DNA of 64,000 nt from positions 1,002,001 to 1,066,000 of the forward strand of contig JAULSN010000004.1 in the NCBI GenBank assembly GCA_033439765.1. The letters are read 5' to 3'. Numbering within the stretch: position 1 is the first letter of the stretch; each line of letters starts with the position of its first letter. The position numbers were made by a program, and so were the translations under genes. The DNA is from Lasiosphaeria ovina. Lineage: Eukaryota; Ascomycota; Sordariomycetes; Sordariales; Lasiosphaeriaceae. Of the stretch, positions 41,223 to 51,589 are shown piece by piece. The notes beneath the pieces were generated by a model that was not told where the DNA came from, did not search any database, and saw nothing but the letters and a program-made list of their open reading frames with translations.

Positions 41223-43268
41223 ATGCCTCTCATCAGTCGCGGTTGGTTTCTTATCATTCTGTCGACTGGGCTTGTTCTGCTCGCCTGCCTGCAAGCGAGG
41301 GGCAGCATTCTGACACGCGGAATTCAACTTGTCGACAAATCGCGGGCATATCCCGTATTTGTGTTACGTGCCATCTCCGAACTCGCCGGCTTGGCACTGG
41401 CAGCCACCATCAACGCCACATGGGAGAGGGTGAAATGGGCATTCGTGTGTCGATCTCGATCCAAAGCCACTTTCCTCGACTTTTTAGCCCTCGATGAGGG
41501 AACCGGGGCCATGGGCTTGATAGATCTGGCTGCAGGGCGTACAGGCCTATCACTTCGGACGCGGCTTTGGAGTTTGGGGCGCCTGTTGTCGACTATTGTA
41601 ATACCCGTCACGGGTATCCTGATCATGAGTAGGCAATTATGTCCTGCTTTTCCAAATCTACAAGCCACACATGTCTAATATTTCCCCGAACAGGTCAAGT
41701 CGAGATTCAAATCGCTTTTACTGAAGAGCCATCTCAGCCTCCTTACCTGGGCTACGACCTACAGCCCATGAACGCCTCCATAGCGGTGGAGTACCTTAGC
41801 TTCAGCGATCTCGTCCTGACAGCCAACCTCGGCGCTTTCCTCCACAACCCAGCGCGCTCCGTGGATTTGTCATCGCAGGGCGAGGACGCCTCGCTTTGCC
41901 GTCTTAACGCCGACTCTCAAGGACAACGAACAGGTTGTCACAGAAGTTACTTCATCGCCGGCGAGAGTGTCTTTATGACACCCGAGTTGATCAATGACGC
42001 CGGTTTCCCAAAAGCTGAGATCATCTACGCACCGAACCGCCGTGGCTTCCAACTAGACTTTGACGCTGGAGACTCGACAACGCGCTTCGACCCCGTAACG
42101 GAATGTCGCACTTACTCATCCAGATACTGGGGAGCCAAAGCTGGCGCTGTCCGACTCTGCGTGGGCAACTCCGGCCCAAACGAGCTGCAAGCACGTAAGT
42201 CACGTCTACCGTCCGCCTTCCCTGACTCTAGAACGCAGACTAACAAACACTAAACCAGGTCTTGTAAGCTGCCCGGGTTCCATCGCAACCCTCCAACAAT
42301 GCCAAAACGACATCTCCTGGCACGACAACGTCGACTGGACCGTCAAAATTCCCGCCTACTTTCGCTCCGTCTCCGTCGCCTACAGCCGCTCCAACGGCCC
42401 CATCATCTGGCACTCCTTCACCAACGCCCCCGCCATCCCGCTCAACATCACCCCCGCCCAGATCCTCCTCACCTACGATACCCTCCTCTACGACGCCTCC
42501 ACCTTCTTCGCCAAGAATGTCTCTGCCCCTCCTGCCGCCGCTTTCTCCAGCAGCACCTTTGCCGCCTACCTCTGGATGAGCGAGCCCGTCTTCAGCGGCC
42601 AAAACGCCACCAACCCAGCGACCATCAACGGTGTCTTCTCCAGTCTGCAATCCCTCCTCGCCATTCCGCTATATCTCTGCCAAAACGGCATTGCTCGGCG
42701 TCTGCTCCCCCTCGCTGTCGGCGCCAAGTCCGTCCAAGAGCGGGGGGACGGCAGCAGCCCTGGGCTTAGTGACCTCGTGTCGATGCTGAGCCCCTTGCCT
42801 GAACGTACGAGCCCAGCGTCGTTTGCGTACCACCGGTACCAGGTTGTCGCGAGCACGCCGACGTTGATCGCGTATATTGTTCTGAGTGGTGTGGCGGTCC
42901 TTTGTTGCGCGGCGGCGCATTTGCTTGTCAGGTTCGCTGGGGCGTTGCCTGCGGGCGGAGGTGACCGTCGGCGGGCTGTGCCGGAGTTGAGTCGGTTCCC
43001 GGCGCTGGATTTGTTTGCGCATTGTACGATTGAGGATCAGAATCGGTATGTGGTTTATCAGGGGAGGTCGGGGACGTATCATTATGACGCTGCGCAGAAA
43101 AGTCAGACGGAGTGGCTGGCGACGCTGAGGGTGCGGCATTCTGGTGGCGCGGTTGCTGCGGAGGATGGGTTAAGGCTCTTTAAGTTTGACAGGGGGGCTG
43201 GAAGTAAAGGTGATTCAGGGGCCGAGGAGGAGAGTGTCTCGTATATGGGGTCGAGAGGATCGTTATGA
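41223..43268 (+). CDS. large multi-domain membrane protein of unknown function, 638 aa
   Basis: Exons 41223-41628, 41694-42194 and 42259-43268, introns 65 and 64 nt, both phase 1. N-terminal helix GWFLIILSTGLVLLACLQA; a cytosolic loop with WERVKWAFVCRSRSKATF and FLALDEGTGAMGLIDLAAGR; a second helix LLSTIVIPVTGILIMS; then a long lumenal/extracellular region (about 150-520) with N-glycosylation sequons and cysteines; a C-terminal helix LIAYIVLSGVAVLCCAAAHLLV and an approximately 110-residue tail. The pattern is that of a widespread mould family without assigned function. Residues before the first ATG may be coding (frame open to 41121), so the N-terminus is uncertain. Confidence 0.8.
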
Positions 43269-43599
43269 TGTTTTAAGTCCGGGTACCTGGCCAGGTAGAG
43301 TGAGTCAAGCTTTTGAGTGGCGTGTCAGGAGTGAATACCTTTTCATCGCATTATTAAACTACATGAAACTAATCACGATCTATCTCATCATTCATTGTCA
43401 AAGACGTGGGACTGACAAGGCTGGACTAATAGATGCTATATTCTACACACATGTAGGTGATTCGTAACAGGAAAGGAGGTCTGTGAAGTGTGTTTTGTTT
43501 TCCGGGCGCAGCCTCGGATCTACCTAGCCTACTAAACTTCTCCGCTGTGCTTCAGGTAATGTCCAGGGTTTCTCAAATTCTCCGTCCCGAGGATCATTG
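43269..43599. other. 3' spacer
   Basis: No feature recognised. Confidence 0.45.
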
Positions 43600-45238
43600 C
43601 GTCGCCTCATTTAGAACCGCGGTGCGGACTTGAGGGCCAGCTTGAGTATAGTCACAACCTCCTCATATCCCTATCGCTCAGCCATCTGCAAGGACGTCAT
43701 GCCGAGGAAAGGTAGTAAAGCCTGCCTGTTCCTATTAACGTACTTGGCCCACGCCGGAATGGGAAAGGCCATACGCGCGGCTGGGCCGTAGGACAAAGAA
43801 GGGCCCAAGTGGTAGAGGGCCCTACCAGCAAAACCATCTTCATAGAGAACACCAGTTCGCTGGTCGAATCTAACCGGGAATTGAGTTACGTGAGAAATGT
43901 CGTATCAAGGAGAATCGTCGAGGAAGTCTGGTTGGAAGATCTCAAGAGGATCGGCACCGCCCTCGACCAACAGGCGCACTAGGGTGTTGATGTCCAGCTT
44001 CACGGCGTCCCCGGCAATTAGAGCCATCTGAAGTTGTGACCAGCCATTGGGACTATGAATAGCGGCCATCCTGTGCTACCCGAGATCCAGACTCAGCAGG
44101 TAGTGGACGACATCGCACAGGTCCGGTATACCAAAGTGTCTCCTCGCCCGACGATTTCTCTCGCGTGAGGGTAACTAGAAAGGGAGGAGAGCCTGTCGGT
44201 ACATGAGAGCGTACTCTCAGCCTCAACGCTGCCGCGCAAGGCTCGCTCGTCAATTTGTCATTGTAGATGGCGCTCGAAGAGTCGGTGCAGCATTGTGAGG
44301 GCGCGTATCTGGCCTGAACTGGCGTGGCGCTCTGGACCGCCCAGAAGAGCGGCCTTGATCACGCCGCGAGCAATCAGCATCCCCATGGCCTTGGCAGTTG
44401 TACAGTAAAGTAAGACCGTCATTGGGATGCCTTCCTCCATACCTTCGGTGGCTGTAGGAGTTTCCTCGAGAGAAGTGCCAAGGTCGAGGAGCGTGTGTAT
44501 GGCGGCAGTCACGTTAAACTTGCATGCGAAAGTGAGAAGAGTATGGGCTCTCCGAGTTTTGGGTTGATGTTGAGGATTTCCGAAACCGCTGGGAGGGATC
44601 AAAGCAACCTGGCCTTCAACCCAGGACACACGTAACAGGGAAAAACAGCAAAACAGGGGACTTGCGCCAGCACCGCAGGGAGGTTCAAAGGTGCGGTCTA
44701 TCCTAGAGGCGATAGCTGGTCTAATAGATCCGGCCGTGCGAGGTAACAGGAGGCGCAGACCCTGCTCGAGGAAGCTGTCTGGAAATGAGGGTGCGGTATC
44801 AATCCCCGACCGGCGTATCTTGGTTGAGCACTGGAGAACAGCGAGAAGAAAATGTGCAGGAAGTTTGCCAAAGAGTTTACCAGCGCGTTTGCCAACAAAA
44901 CTGTTCTCGGCATTGTATGCCACGTCACAATCCACGATCAGCTTAGACTCTGGCCTTTCCATGATAGCACTCATTATTTCGAGGATGAAATTGTAGAGGG
45001 GCTGGGTAGTCGTGTGGTCAATGTGCAAGTTAAAGTGGCCATTATTTAATAGAAACCAAAAAATGCTCTCCTCGAATGGCCACCCGCGCAGCAGAGCCAA
45101 ACCTGATCCAGAGACCGGGGACCCCAGGCCACAGGCCAGGAGCAGGCGAGGCTGTGTCGCCTGGACGTGCATCGCGGGGGCGTACATGTTTGCAGAAATC
45201 GTGGAGTAAATAGGCCCATTCCACCTAGGGTTTGACAT
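43600..45238 (-). pseudogene. decayed ankyrin-repeat-type gene
   Basis: The reverse strand opens at an ATG (45238) and runs 326 codons with ankyrin-like pieces: PLYNFILEIMSAIMER, HTLLTFACKFNVTAAIHTLLDLGTS and ALTMLHRLFERHLQ. Beyond its stop at 44258 the same kind of sequence continues in other frames (VHYLLSLDLG, LVRLLVEGGADPLEIF, LPFLGMTSLQMAER, VVTILKLALKSAPRF) with stops between, down to about 43600. This is best read as one longer ankyrin gene broken by stops and a frameshift. The 326-aa part could still be expressed as a truncated protein. Confidence 0.5.
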
Positions 45239-46352
45239 GGGCTAAAACACTCTCGACGGCAACTTTAGTCCACTGGAACTCGGCGCCGTCGTCCCTGATC
45301 AACGGCCCGTTGTTATGGTAAAGCCGTAGGAGACAACGATAGATACCTAAGTGAAAATGTCTTAACTGTCGACCCCCGCCACCGGCGAGAAGGAATTTGG
45401 CGAAAACATCAAGTGATGGAGAGACTATGATCTCTTTGACGAGGCGTCAGTCAAGACACATGCAACGACCGCGGAGCTTAAACCCACGTCTCGGCGTTTC
45501 ACTTGCCATATGGTCCAGCTGGAATGACGTCAACATCTTGTCAATTAGTTCTGGCATTGGTGGTCAGTATGGCTGTGTGGCTTAATTATGTGGCTCATGC
45601 ACTTCACGTCTCTGCACTTCACGTCGTCACTGTACCTGGCCTTTAGCCAACGTGAAACCCTTTAGTAACTTCTTTGGGAACCTCAGTCGCGGCCTCCGAG
45701 AGAACCATGCAAGGGTATTCAAAATGGCGTGTGACATTATGCCGGGCGTTAGGATATCCTTTCATAGGCCCTCTTGGCTTTCGGCGGCTGTGGCTCCTTC
45801 CGGAAGGTAGCCTGATCCTAACTCGGAACACTTCTTCTCATGAATGACTGCGGTGGGTGCGGGGAGTAGTTTCGTTGGACGCTCGTCCACAAAACCCATA
45901 CGCGGAGTGCCCAAAGTATTACTTCAGTGGCTGCTCTACGGAAGCTCAGTGCTTTTCTTCGGGAGGACTTTCGTACATCTCCCTCAAAATTTCTGTTTCA
46001 TATCCGGGGTGGGTCTGGACGCCTCAAACGGTGAGGACCCCACGGTTCTCGCATGAATGAGGAACCCTCTGTCTGATGTTTGCCCGTATCACTCGTTCGC
46101 ACGTATGATTAGCCGGCGCAAATTGTCGCCAGATCCGGTATAGTGCCTAACCTTGACAGCCCGGGGTTTGGTTACTCGTACGGATGTTTTGCAGTACTCC
46201 CATTTACCCGAACTACCTCCTCGCCTTGTATTAAAGAGGTGAGCGTCTGGATCCAAAAACGGCGATTATTTGCGCCAGGTCTAGCCAAACTAGCCACTTC
46301 CTCGCCTGAGCTCATCAGCTGTTCACCCTTCAGTTGAGTACAGACACGGACC
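45239..46352. other. divergent intergenic region
   Basis: Upstream of the Zn2Cys6 gene (+) and of the ankyrin relic (-). No gene recognised. Confidence 0.45.
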
Positions 46353-48041
46353 ATGGTCGGTGTTCCCAGTCGCTCCAAGGCCTGTTCGACCTGCAAGAGA
46401 CGACGCAAAGGAGTGAGTAGGTCCAGTAACCTACGAATTTTGACAACCAAAAAAAAGAGGCTGAACCCCATGTTTTCATGACAATAGTGTGACCTAGTCC
46501 GCCCCGCGTGCTCACAGTGTCGGGCACTCGGCATAGACTGCGGCGGCTACGACAGGGATCTGATCTTTGTCGTCAGCACCCTCGACGACAGGCCAGCCGG
46601 GCGAAGCTACCGTGTTGAGTGCAACGTGCCGCCACCGGGCCAGGAGCTTACCATTCAGACAGGCCCCCAGCTGGCGTCGCTGACGCGGGCAGCGTACGAG
46701 AGCCATTATGCTGGGCGCTTCTGGGAGGCGTACATGCCTCGGGGCCGCCCGATTCCGCCGGAGCTGGTTACCAGCTACATCTGTAATTGGACGATCGTTG
46801 CGCAGAGGCTGTACGACGTTGATGAGACCGTGCGGTTTGCCTTTCTGGCCAATTGTCTTTGCCATGCCACTCGTGGACTTGATGGTGAGGGTGGCGGAGC
46901 GCCTTGGATGGAGGTTGAAGGCCGCTGCATGTACGGGAGGGCGCTGGCCAGTTTGAAGAGATCGCTTTCCAGGAATCCTGAGTCAAATGTGGCTGCCGTA
47001 ATTGCGGCGAAGCTCTTGAGTACTTTTGAGGTGAGTTTCTGTATCACGGATTTCATCTCTCACGCAGTTTGGAGGACATCGTTGACCTTGGTGGCGCTTG
47101 GGGCAATTCTCAGATGTTCTTCGGCACCGAAAAAAAGGCCTTTCTAGATTCGCGAGGCTGGGAGCAACACAATGCTGGCGAGACGGCCCTCCTGGTATCT
47201 CGTGGCCCCTCCGGGTGCTCGCGCGGGAGCGACCACGCAATCTTCATCGACGATCGCGTGGATTTGGTAAGTCTTTCCTTCTCCGCAAAATTAATACTAG
47301 GCACATCTAACGATCCTGAAACGCCAGCTTCTCTCAGCCATCAAAGCCCGAAAGAAATCGCCGCTGAGTACCGACGAGTGGAAAACAAAGCCGTGGTCCG
47401 AGACTCCTAGAAACCTAAAAGACATTCTTGTGGACGTCTTGATACATATGCCGGGGCTCCTCGAGGAGTTCGACCGCATGCGGCTCGGTCAAGACGAGAA
47501 CAAAAAGACAAGGCGCCGCCAACGGCTCCTCACTCGGTGCAATATCTACCAGAGAGACCTTCAGGAGTGGAAGTCGATTGTTTGTGCGGCAGGCGAGATG
47601 GACGTAAGCTGCCTGGGCCGAGCTGAAGCGACTCAGGAGAACGTTGCAATCGTGCAGGGTCTCGCTCTCTACTGGACCACGTGCATCCTTCTCTATACGA
47701 CGCAACGCCTCGCGTCTGGGCCTGAGGCTCTGCTGCCCGCACACACTGATCCGGGTATATATATTCGCAAAATTCTTGATACAGTACCACTTCTTCTCAG
47801 CCCCAAGGCTGGCTTGTACGGCCAGCACGCGGCCATCCTGCCACTGGCCGTGGCAGTACAGTACACACTGGCACTAGAGAGTTCCATAGGCGATTTGCAG
47901 GAGAGGCTAATGGCTGTCCTGGAACAGCCTTCCTGTGCATTGATCAGGTCTTTTCTCGTTGGCAATGGAATGAGCAGCTCAGAAAACTGGGACTTGGAGG
48001 CCATGAGAGACAGGGCTCGAGAATGGGCGGGAACGCCATGA
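46353..48041 (+). CDS. Zn2Cys6 fungal-type transcription factor, 489 aa
   Basis: Exons 46353-46412, 46488-47030, 47114-47266 and 47328-48041, all joined in phase 0 (introns 75, 83 and 61 nt). Splicing of intron 1 assembles the binuclear zinc cluster: CSTCKRRRKG joined to CDLVRPACSQC and then CRALGIDC-type spacing, i.e. C-x2-C-x6-C-x6-C-x2-C-x6-C. The first intron cutting inside the zinc cluster is typical of this class. After it comes CGGYDRDLIF, then the fungal-specific transcription factor region: YVAxx-like helices, LFxxY segments, and GLLEEFDRMR through LPAHTDPG. The intermediate layout and LIFV stretch match the short sterol-uptake-like/unknown class common in Sordariomycetes. Target genes are unknown; the flanking genes are not an evident pathway. 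Confidence 0.9.
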
Positions 48042-48968
48042 TAACTATGACCCTAAAAATGATGGACTGTATGTAAGAACAATGTCACCGTGTCACAGAT
48101 TTATGGTCCCAACTGGTATTGTTGGTAGCGAAACAGTGCTGGTCTGCTGTGCCGAATCTGAACGACGGGAGGTAGAGAAAACTCAGCAGGACAAAGGGGA
48201 TGTGGAACAGAGTCTGTACATATTGGCACCTTAACAGTAATTGGAAATATTCGTGTAAGATACAGAAGCTTGTGGAAGAAGACCAAGTAGTTGCTTCCAT
48301 AAAGTGCCTGAAAACAGACATAGGCACCGGATGGAAACTAAATTGTGTAACCTTGCTCGTCCCGATGTCCATTCTGACGGGCCTGCCTGAGGATGTGTCA
48401 ACGTCCGCGAGAAAGCACGATACCGATTCCCAGTGCCGTAACTGTAGATCGGATCTTGAACTTCGGTGCAAAGAGTAAGGAATGAAACCGAGAAAATAAT
48501 TGCTGGGCTTATGTAACGTCTTAGGACGCAAGGTCCCGACCAGGTACAGCCGTTTCGGGTCACAATCAGCGCATGACTTAGCCGACGCCTCGTCACCGTT
48601 ATTAGCCCCCACAATAACAGCGGGGATAGCAGCCACACGCGCAGCTCCGGGGAACCGGCTCGTTGGGTTGACTGAATTAGAAACTATCAAGAATCGCGGC
48701 CTAGACCGGAAGCAATATCTCCAAACCTCCAGGCGCCTAATTAACTCTATGGTTGCCGAAGAAGATGCCGAGGCGCCAAGTCAGAGCGTAAAGAGAGATC
48801 TCTCAATGTGTATAAAAGGCCAGATCTAAGCCTTAACCAGAGAGAGATCAACACAGCACAACACTCGGCGGTCTCCCTCAGAACACACCAACAAAGCTTC
48901 AACCGTACCAGTCGGCGTGAAATTCCTCCTTCTCACTAGCAAGCACAACCACATCCGCGTCCACAACC
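48042..48968. other. intergenic, promoter of the SGNH esterase gene
   Basis: A 201-codon frame on the minus strand (48085-48690) has no domain or protein-like periodicity and was not called. A TATA element lies at 48811. Confidence 0.45.
48811..48818 (+). promoter_or_regulatory. TATA element of the SGNH esterase gene
   Basis: TATAAAAG, a strong match, 158 bases before the ATG at 48969, followed by a C/A-rich leader. Confidence 0.6.
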
Positions 48969-49583
48969 ATGAAGAACCTCTCCCTCTTCACCCTCCTCAC
49001 CGCCGCCGCGGGGACCTGGGCTGCCCCATCCCCCCAAGCCAGCAGCCCCGCCAAGCCCTCCATGGGCTTCATTGGCTGCTCCATGGCCGAGAACGTAGCC
49101 CAAGGCTACGTAGCCGCCGGCGGCAAGCGCATGTGGGGACCCTACGGCACGGGCGGCCTCGTAGTGCAGTCGTGGACCGACACCAACTCGAACCCGTGGA
49201 AGATGTTTGACACGCAGGCCACCAAGAACGGCAAGCCCAACGCCGTGTGGGTGCAAGTGTGCATCTTCCAGAACCCGGGCGCTACCGCCGCCGAGGTGGC
49301 CAAGATGATTGCCAACGCCCGCCAGCATGCGGCCCCCGGAGCGCAGATCTTTATCACGGGCCAGCCCGTCTACCCAGATAACCCGAGCAGCTGCTTCCTG
49401 GCTGGCGCCACGGGTCCCCAGCTTACGGTTGACCTGGCCAAACAGGCGGCGGCGGACAAGAGCTTGAATGTCACTTACCCTGGCGAGTTCAAGTTGATGC
49501 GTGGTGAGGTGCAGGATGGATGCCATGCGAATACTGCTGGGCAGTTGTCGCTGGGAAAGCAGGCCATTGCTTTCTGGGGTTAA
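48969..49583 (+). CDS. secreted SGNH/GDSL-type hydrolase, 204 aa
   Basis: Single exon. Signal peptide MKNLSLFTLLTAAAGTWA, then MGFIGCSMAENVAQGY, where the Ser of GCS occupies the block-I nucleophile site of SGNH hydrolases. A central VWVQVCIFQNPG corresponds to the block with the oxyanion-hole Asn region. The C-terminal QDGCHANTAGQLSLGKQ carries the DxxH pair (Asp and His) that completes the triad. Four cysteines could form two disulfides. It is likely an extracellular esterase; acetyl-ester or lipid substrates are both possible. Strong TATA promoter and short leader suggest inducible expression. Confidence 0.8.
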   Translation: MKNLSLFTLLTAAAGTWAAPSPQASSPAKPSMGFIGCSMAENVAQGYVAAGGKRMWGPYGTGGLVVQSWTDTNSNPWKMFDTQATKNGKPNAVWVQVCIFQNPGATAAEVAKMIANARQHAAPGAQIFITGQPVYPDNPSSCFLAGATGPQLTVDLAKQAAADKSLNVTYPGEFKLMRGEVQDGCHANTAGQLSLGKQAIAFWG

Positions 49584-50369
49584 GTTTGATGGGGCAATGT
49601 CAAGCTAGATAATTATGGTAACATTAAGCTTTATCGCATGGGTTAACTTGGTGAGGTCTTGGTGATCAAGCTGAAATCTCCTTTTCATGTACTCAAGGGA
49701 CAAAAGAAAATTCGAGGGAAGGGGCGCGAGGATTCGAGTCGGTCTTCACGCTCGTTTAATTAGGACACGTGATCTCAATTCATCTTGTTCTATTCTTATT
49801 GAGCTCTTCTTCTATACTAGACTCTAGACAATTTCTCACAACCCATTCGCAATCAGCCCCCAAATACCAGCTCCTGAGTACCAGCCACTGCGCGGTTCCA
49901 CAGCCGTGATATATTCGGTCGAACGCCGCTGGACCTAGCATTTGAGAACGGCCATGGTCAAATCATCAAAATTATACCGCCGGATCAGTACAGGCATCCC
50001 GAGCTCCTGAATAACATGATATTGAAGGAACAGGCAACAGTCAATATTCCCTCTCATCATACCCCAGAAATATACCTGCCTTCTACCGTCCCTCGCTGTG
50101 AAATAATTTAGGCACCCGTCGTTGATGATAGGACTGGTCAGTCGGCTCGCTTAGAGCTCTTCCGCGGCGACCGCTCGACGCCGTTACGAAACATCCTGAT
50201 GGAGAGTGGGATCCTGATGAAGAGTCGGATCATCAAACCAGGGGTAGGGGGCTCATATTTCTAGTCTAACCCCCTGCTACGCCATCTTCTAACCAGGCAT
50301 CGAATTTTGGAAGAGCTTCATACCTTATGGTCAGCGGAGAAGCCTGACTGTCATGGAAGCGATCTGGCC
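49584..50369. other. intergenic, A/T-rich
   Basis: No gene recognised. Downstream part may hold further eroded pieces of the kinase-like relic. Confidence 0.4.
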
Positions 50370-51355
50370 AATGCACGAAGAAGTTTATACCAAAGGACAG
50401 CGATAACACAGCCTCGCAATACCTGAAAATCCTCGCAATCCTGATTATGCTCGGGCGGCAGAAGGATATCGCTGAATTTATGCAGGCGGAAATATCAGAC
50501 AGGTGCTTGCCGATTCTTCACCTTGAAGAGGATAACCCTCTTTCTGATCTTCTGATGGTTTGGGGAGCCCAAGAAAAATCCCAGTTTGATGACCTGCAAT
50601 GGCGACTCTGTCCCGCTTTCTTCGAACTAAAAGGCCACGGTTTGCACGAATATAATTTCCATGATCGCACAATTCTGCCCTTCGTGTTGCGCGGAGTCAT
50701 TAGCGGCAGCTGGCAGCGCCTCCTGAAGATTGAGATTGATCCATCCAGTCATGCGTTCCATGATCTCCTCACCAAGGCTAGTAAACTACTTGCAATGTAA
50801 TCAATTCGGGAGACTGACCAAATGCAGATGGGAATAAGTGATAATTTCTTGGCAATGAAGATTGCGAGTGATTGGGAGCACGTAGAGGGACTCGGGTCGA
50901 GCATCAACTTTGTTCATGACCATATCCTCCCTATGCTCGCAGTGTTTCATTATCAGTGGGATATTTACACATGATACCCGAAGGCTGACGGCAATATCTT
51001 GGAATTTCTGGCAACAGAAGCTAGCTCAGGTTATGGGGAGGCAGTGGGTGTCTCGCCAGTTCGTCGGCATTTTCGGCGCACTCGACGAAATGCGCGCGGG
51101 AAGGCTCCTCTGGTTCGGGCAATTCAACCACATGGGTATTATTGTACTGTCCAATATGGCCAGGGTAGTGACGAAAAGTTCTCTCAGTTTGTGCACGACG
51201 CCCTTACTGTCGTCCAGCGAGAAATGATCGTCGTGGCTACCGAGTTTCGGGCCGATTTCTTGGAAAACAGGTTTAGGGATATCTCGGCACGGTGCTTTGG
51301 CGACCCCGCGTATTGTACGCCATCGCCAAAACATATCAATGGGTCTCATTCGTAG
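50370..51355 (+). pseudogene. relic resembling the N-terminal part of a mould protein kinase
   Basis: A continuous frame reads KKFIPKDSDNTASQY, LKILAILIMLGRQKDIAEF, ISDRCLPILHL, WRLCPAFFELKGHGLHEYNF, RTILPFVLRG and IEIDPSSHAFHDLL, then stops at 50800. That layout (helical lead, then a strand before FALK) is what precedes the kinase fold in a large family of mould protein kinases. Later pieces such as PKADGNILEFLATE and FVGIFGALDEMRAGRLLWFG appear in two frames, and no ATP-binding Lys, HRD or DFG motif can be found. It is a decayed or truncated copy. Family assignment is moderate. Confidence 0.45.
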
Positions 51356-51589
51356 GAAGTAGACTTACACAGCGTTGGTAGTAAGGATAGGCTACTGGAG
51401 TCTAGTGTTGCTGGGATTCGGTATTCTCTGACACCTTCAGGACCCAGTTCGAGCAAATGAGGCAGAACCAACGACTAATCATGTGCCAAGCTTGTCAGCG
51501 AATTCCAAATGAACGATTCATATTGCTGCTGAATTTACCACTGCAAAACACTTCATACACTGTCAATACCAGCACGATCCTGGCCCGGG

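Noticed and set aside
48085..48690. 201-codon minus-strand frame
   Set aside because: No domain, signal or codon bias; lies in promoter space of the esterase gene.
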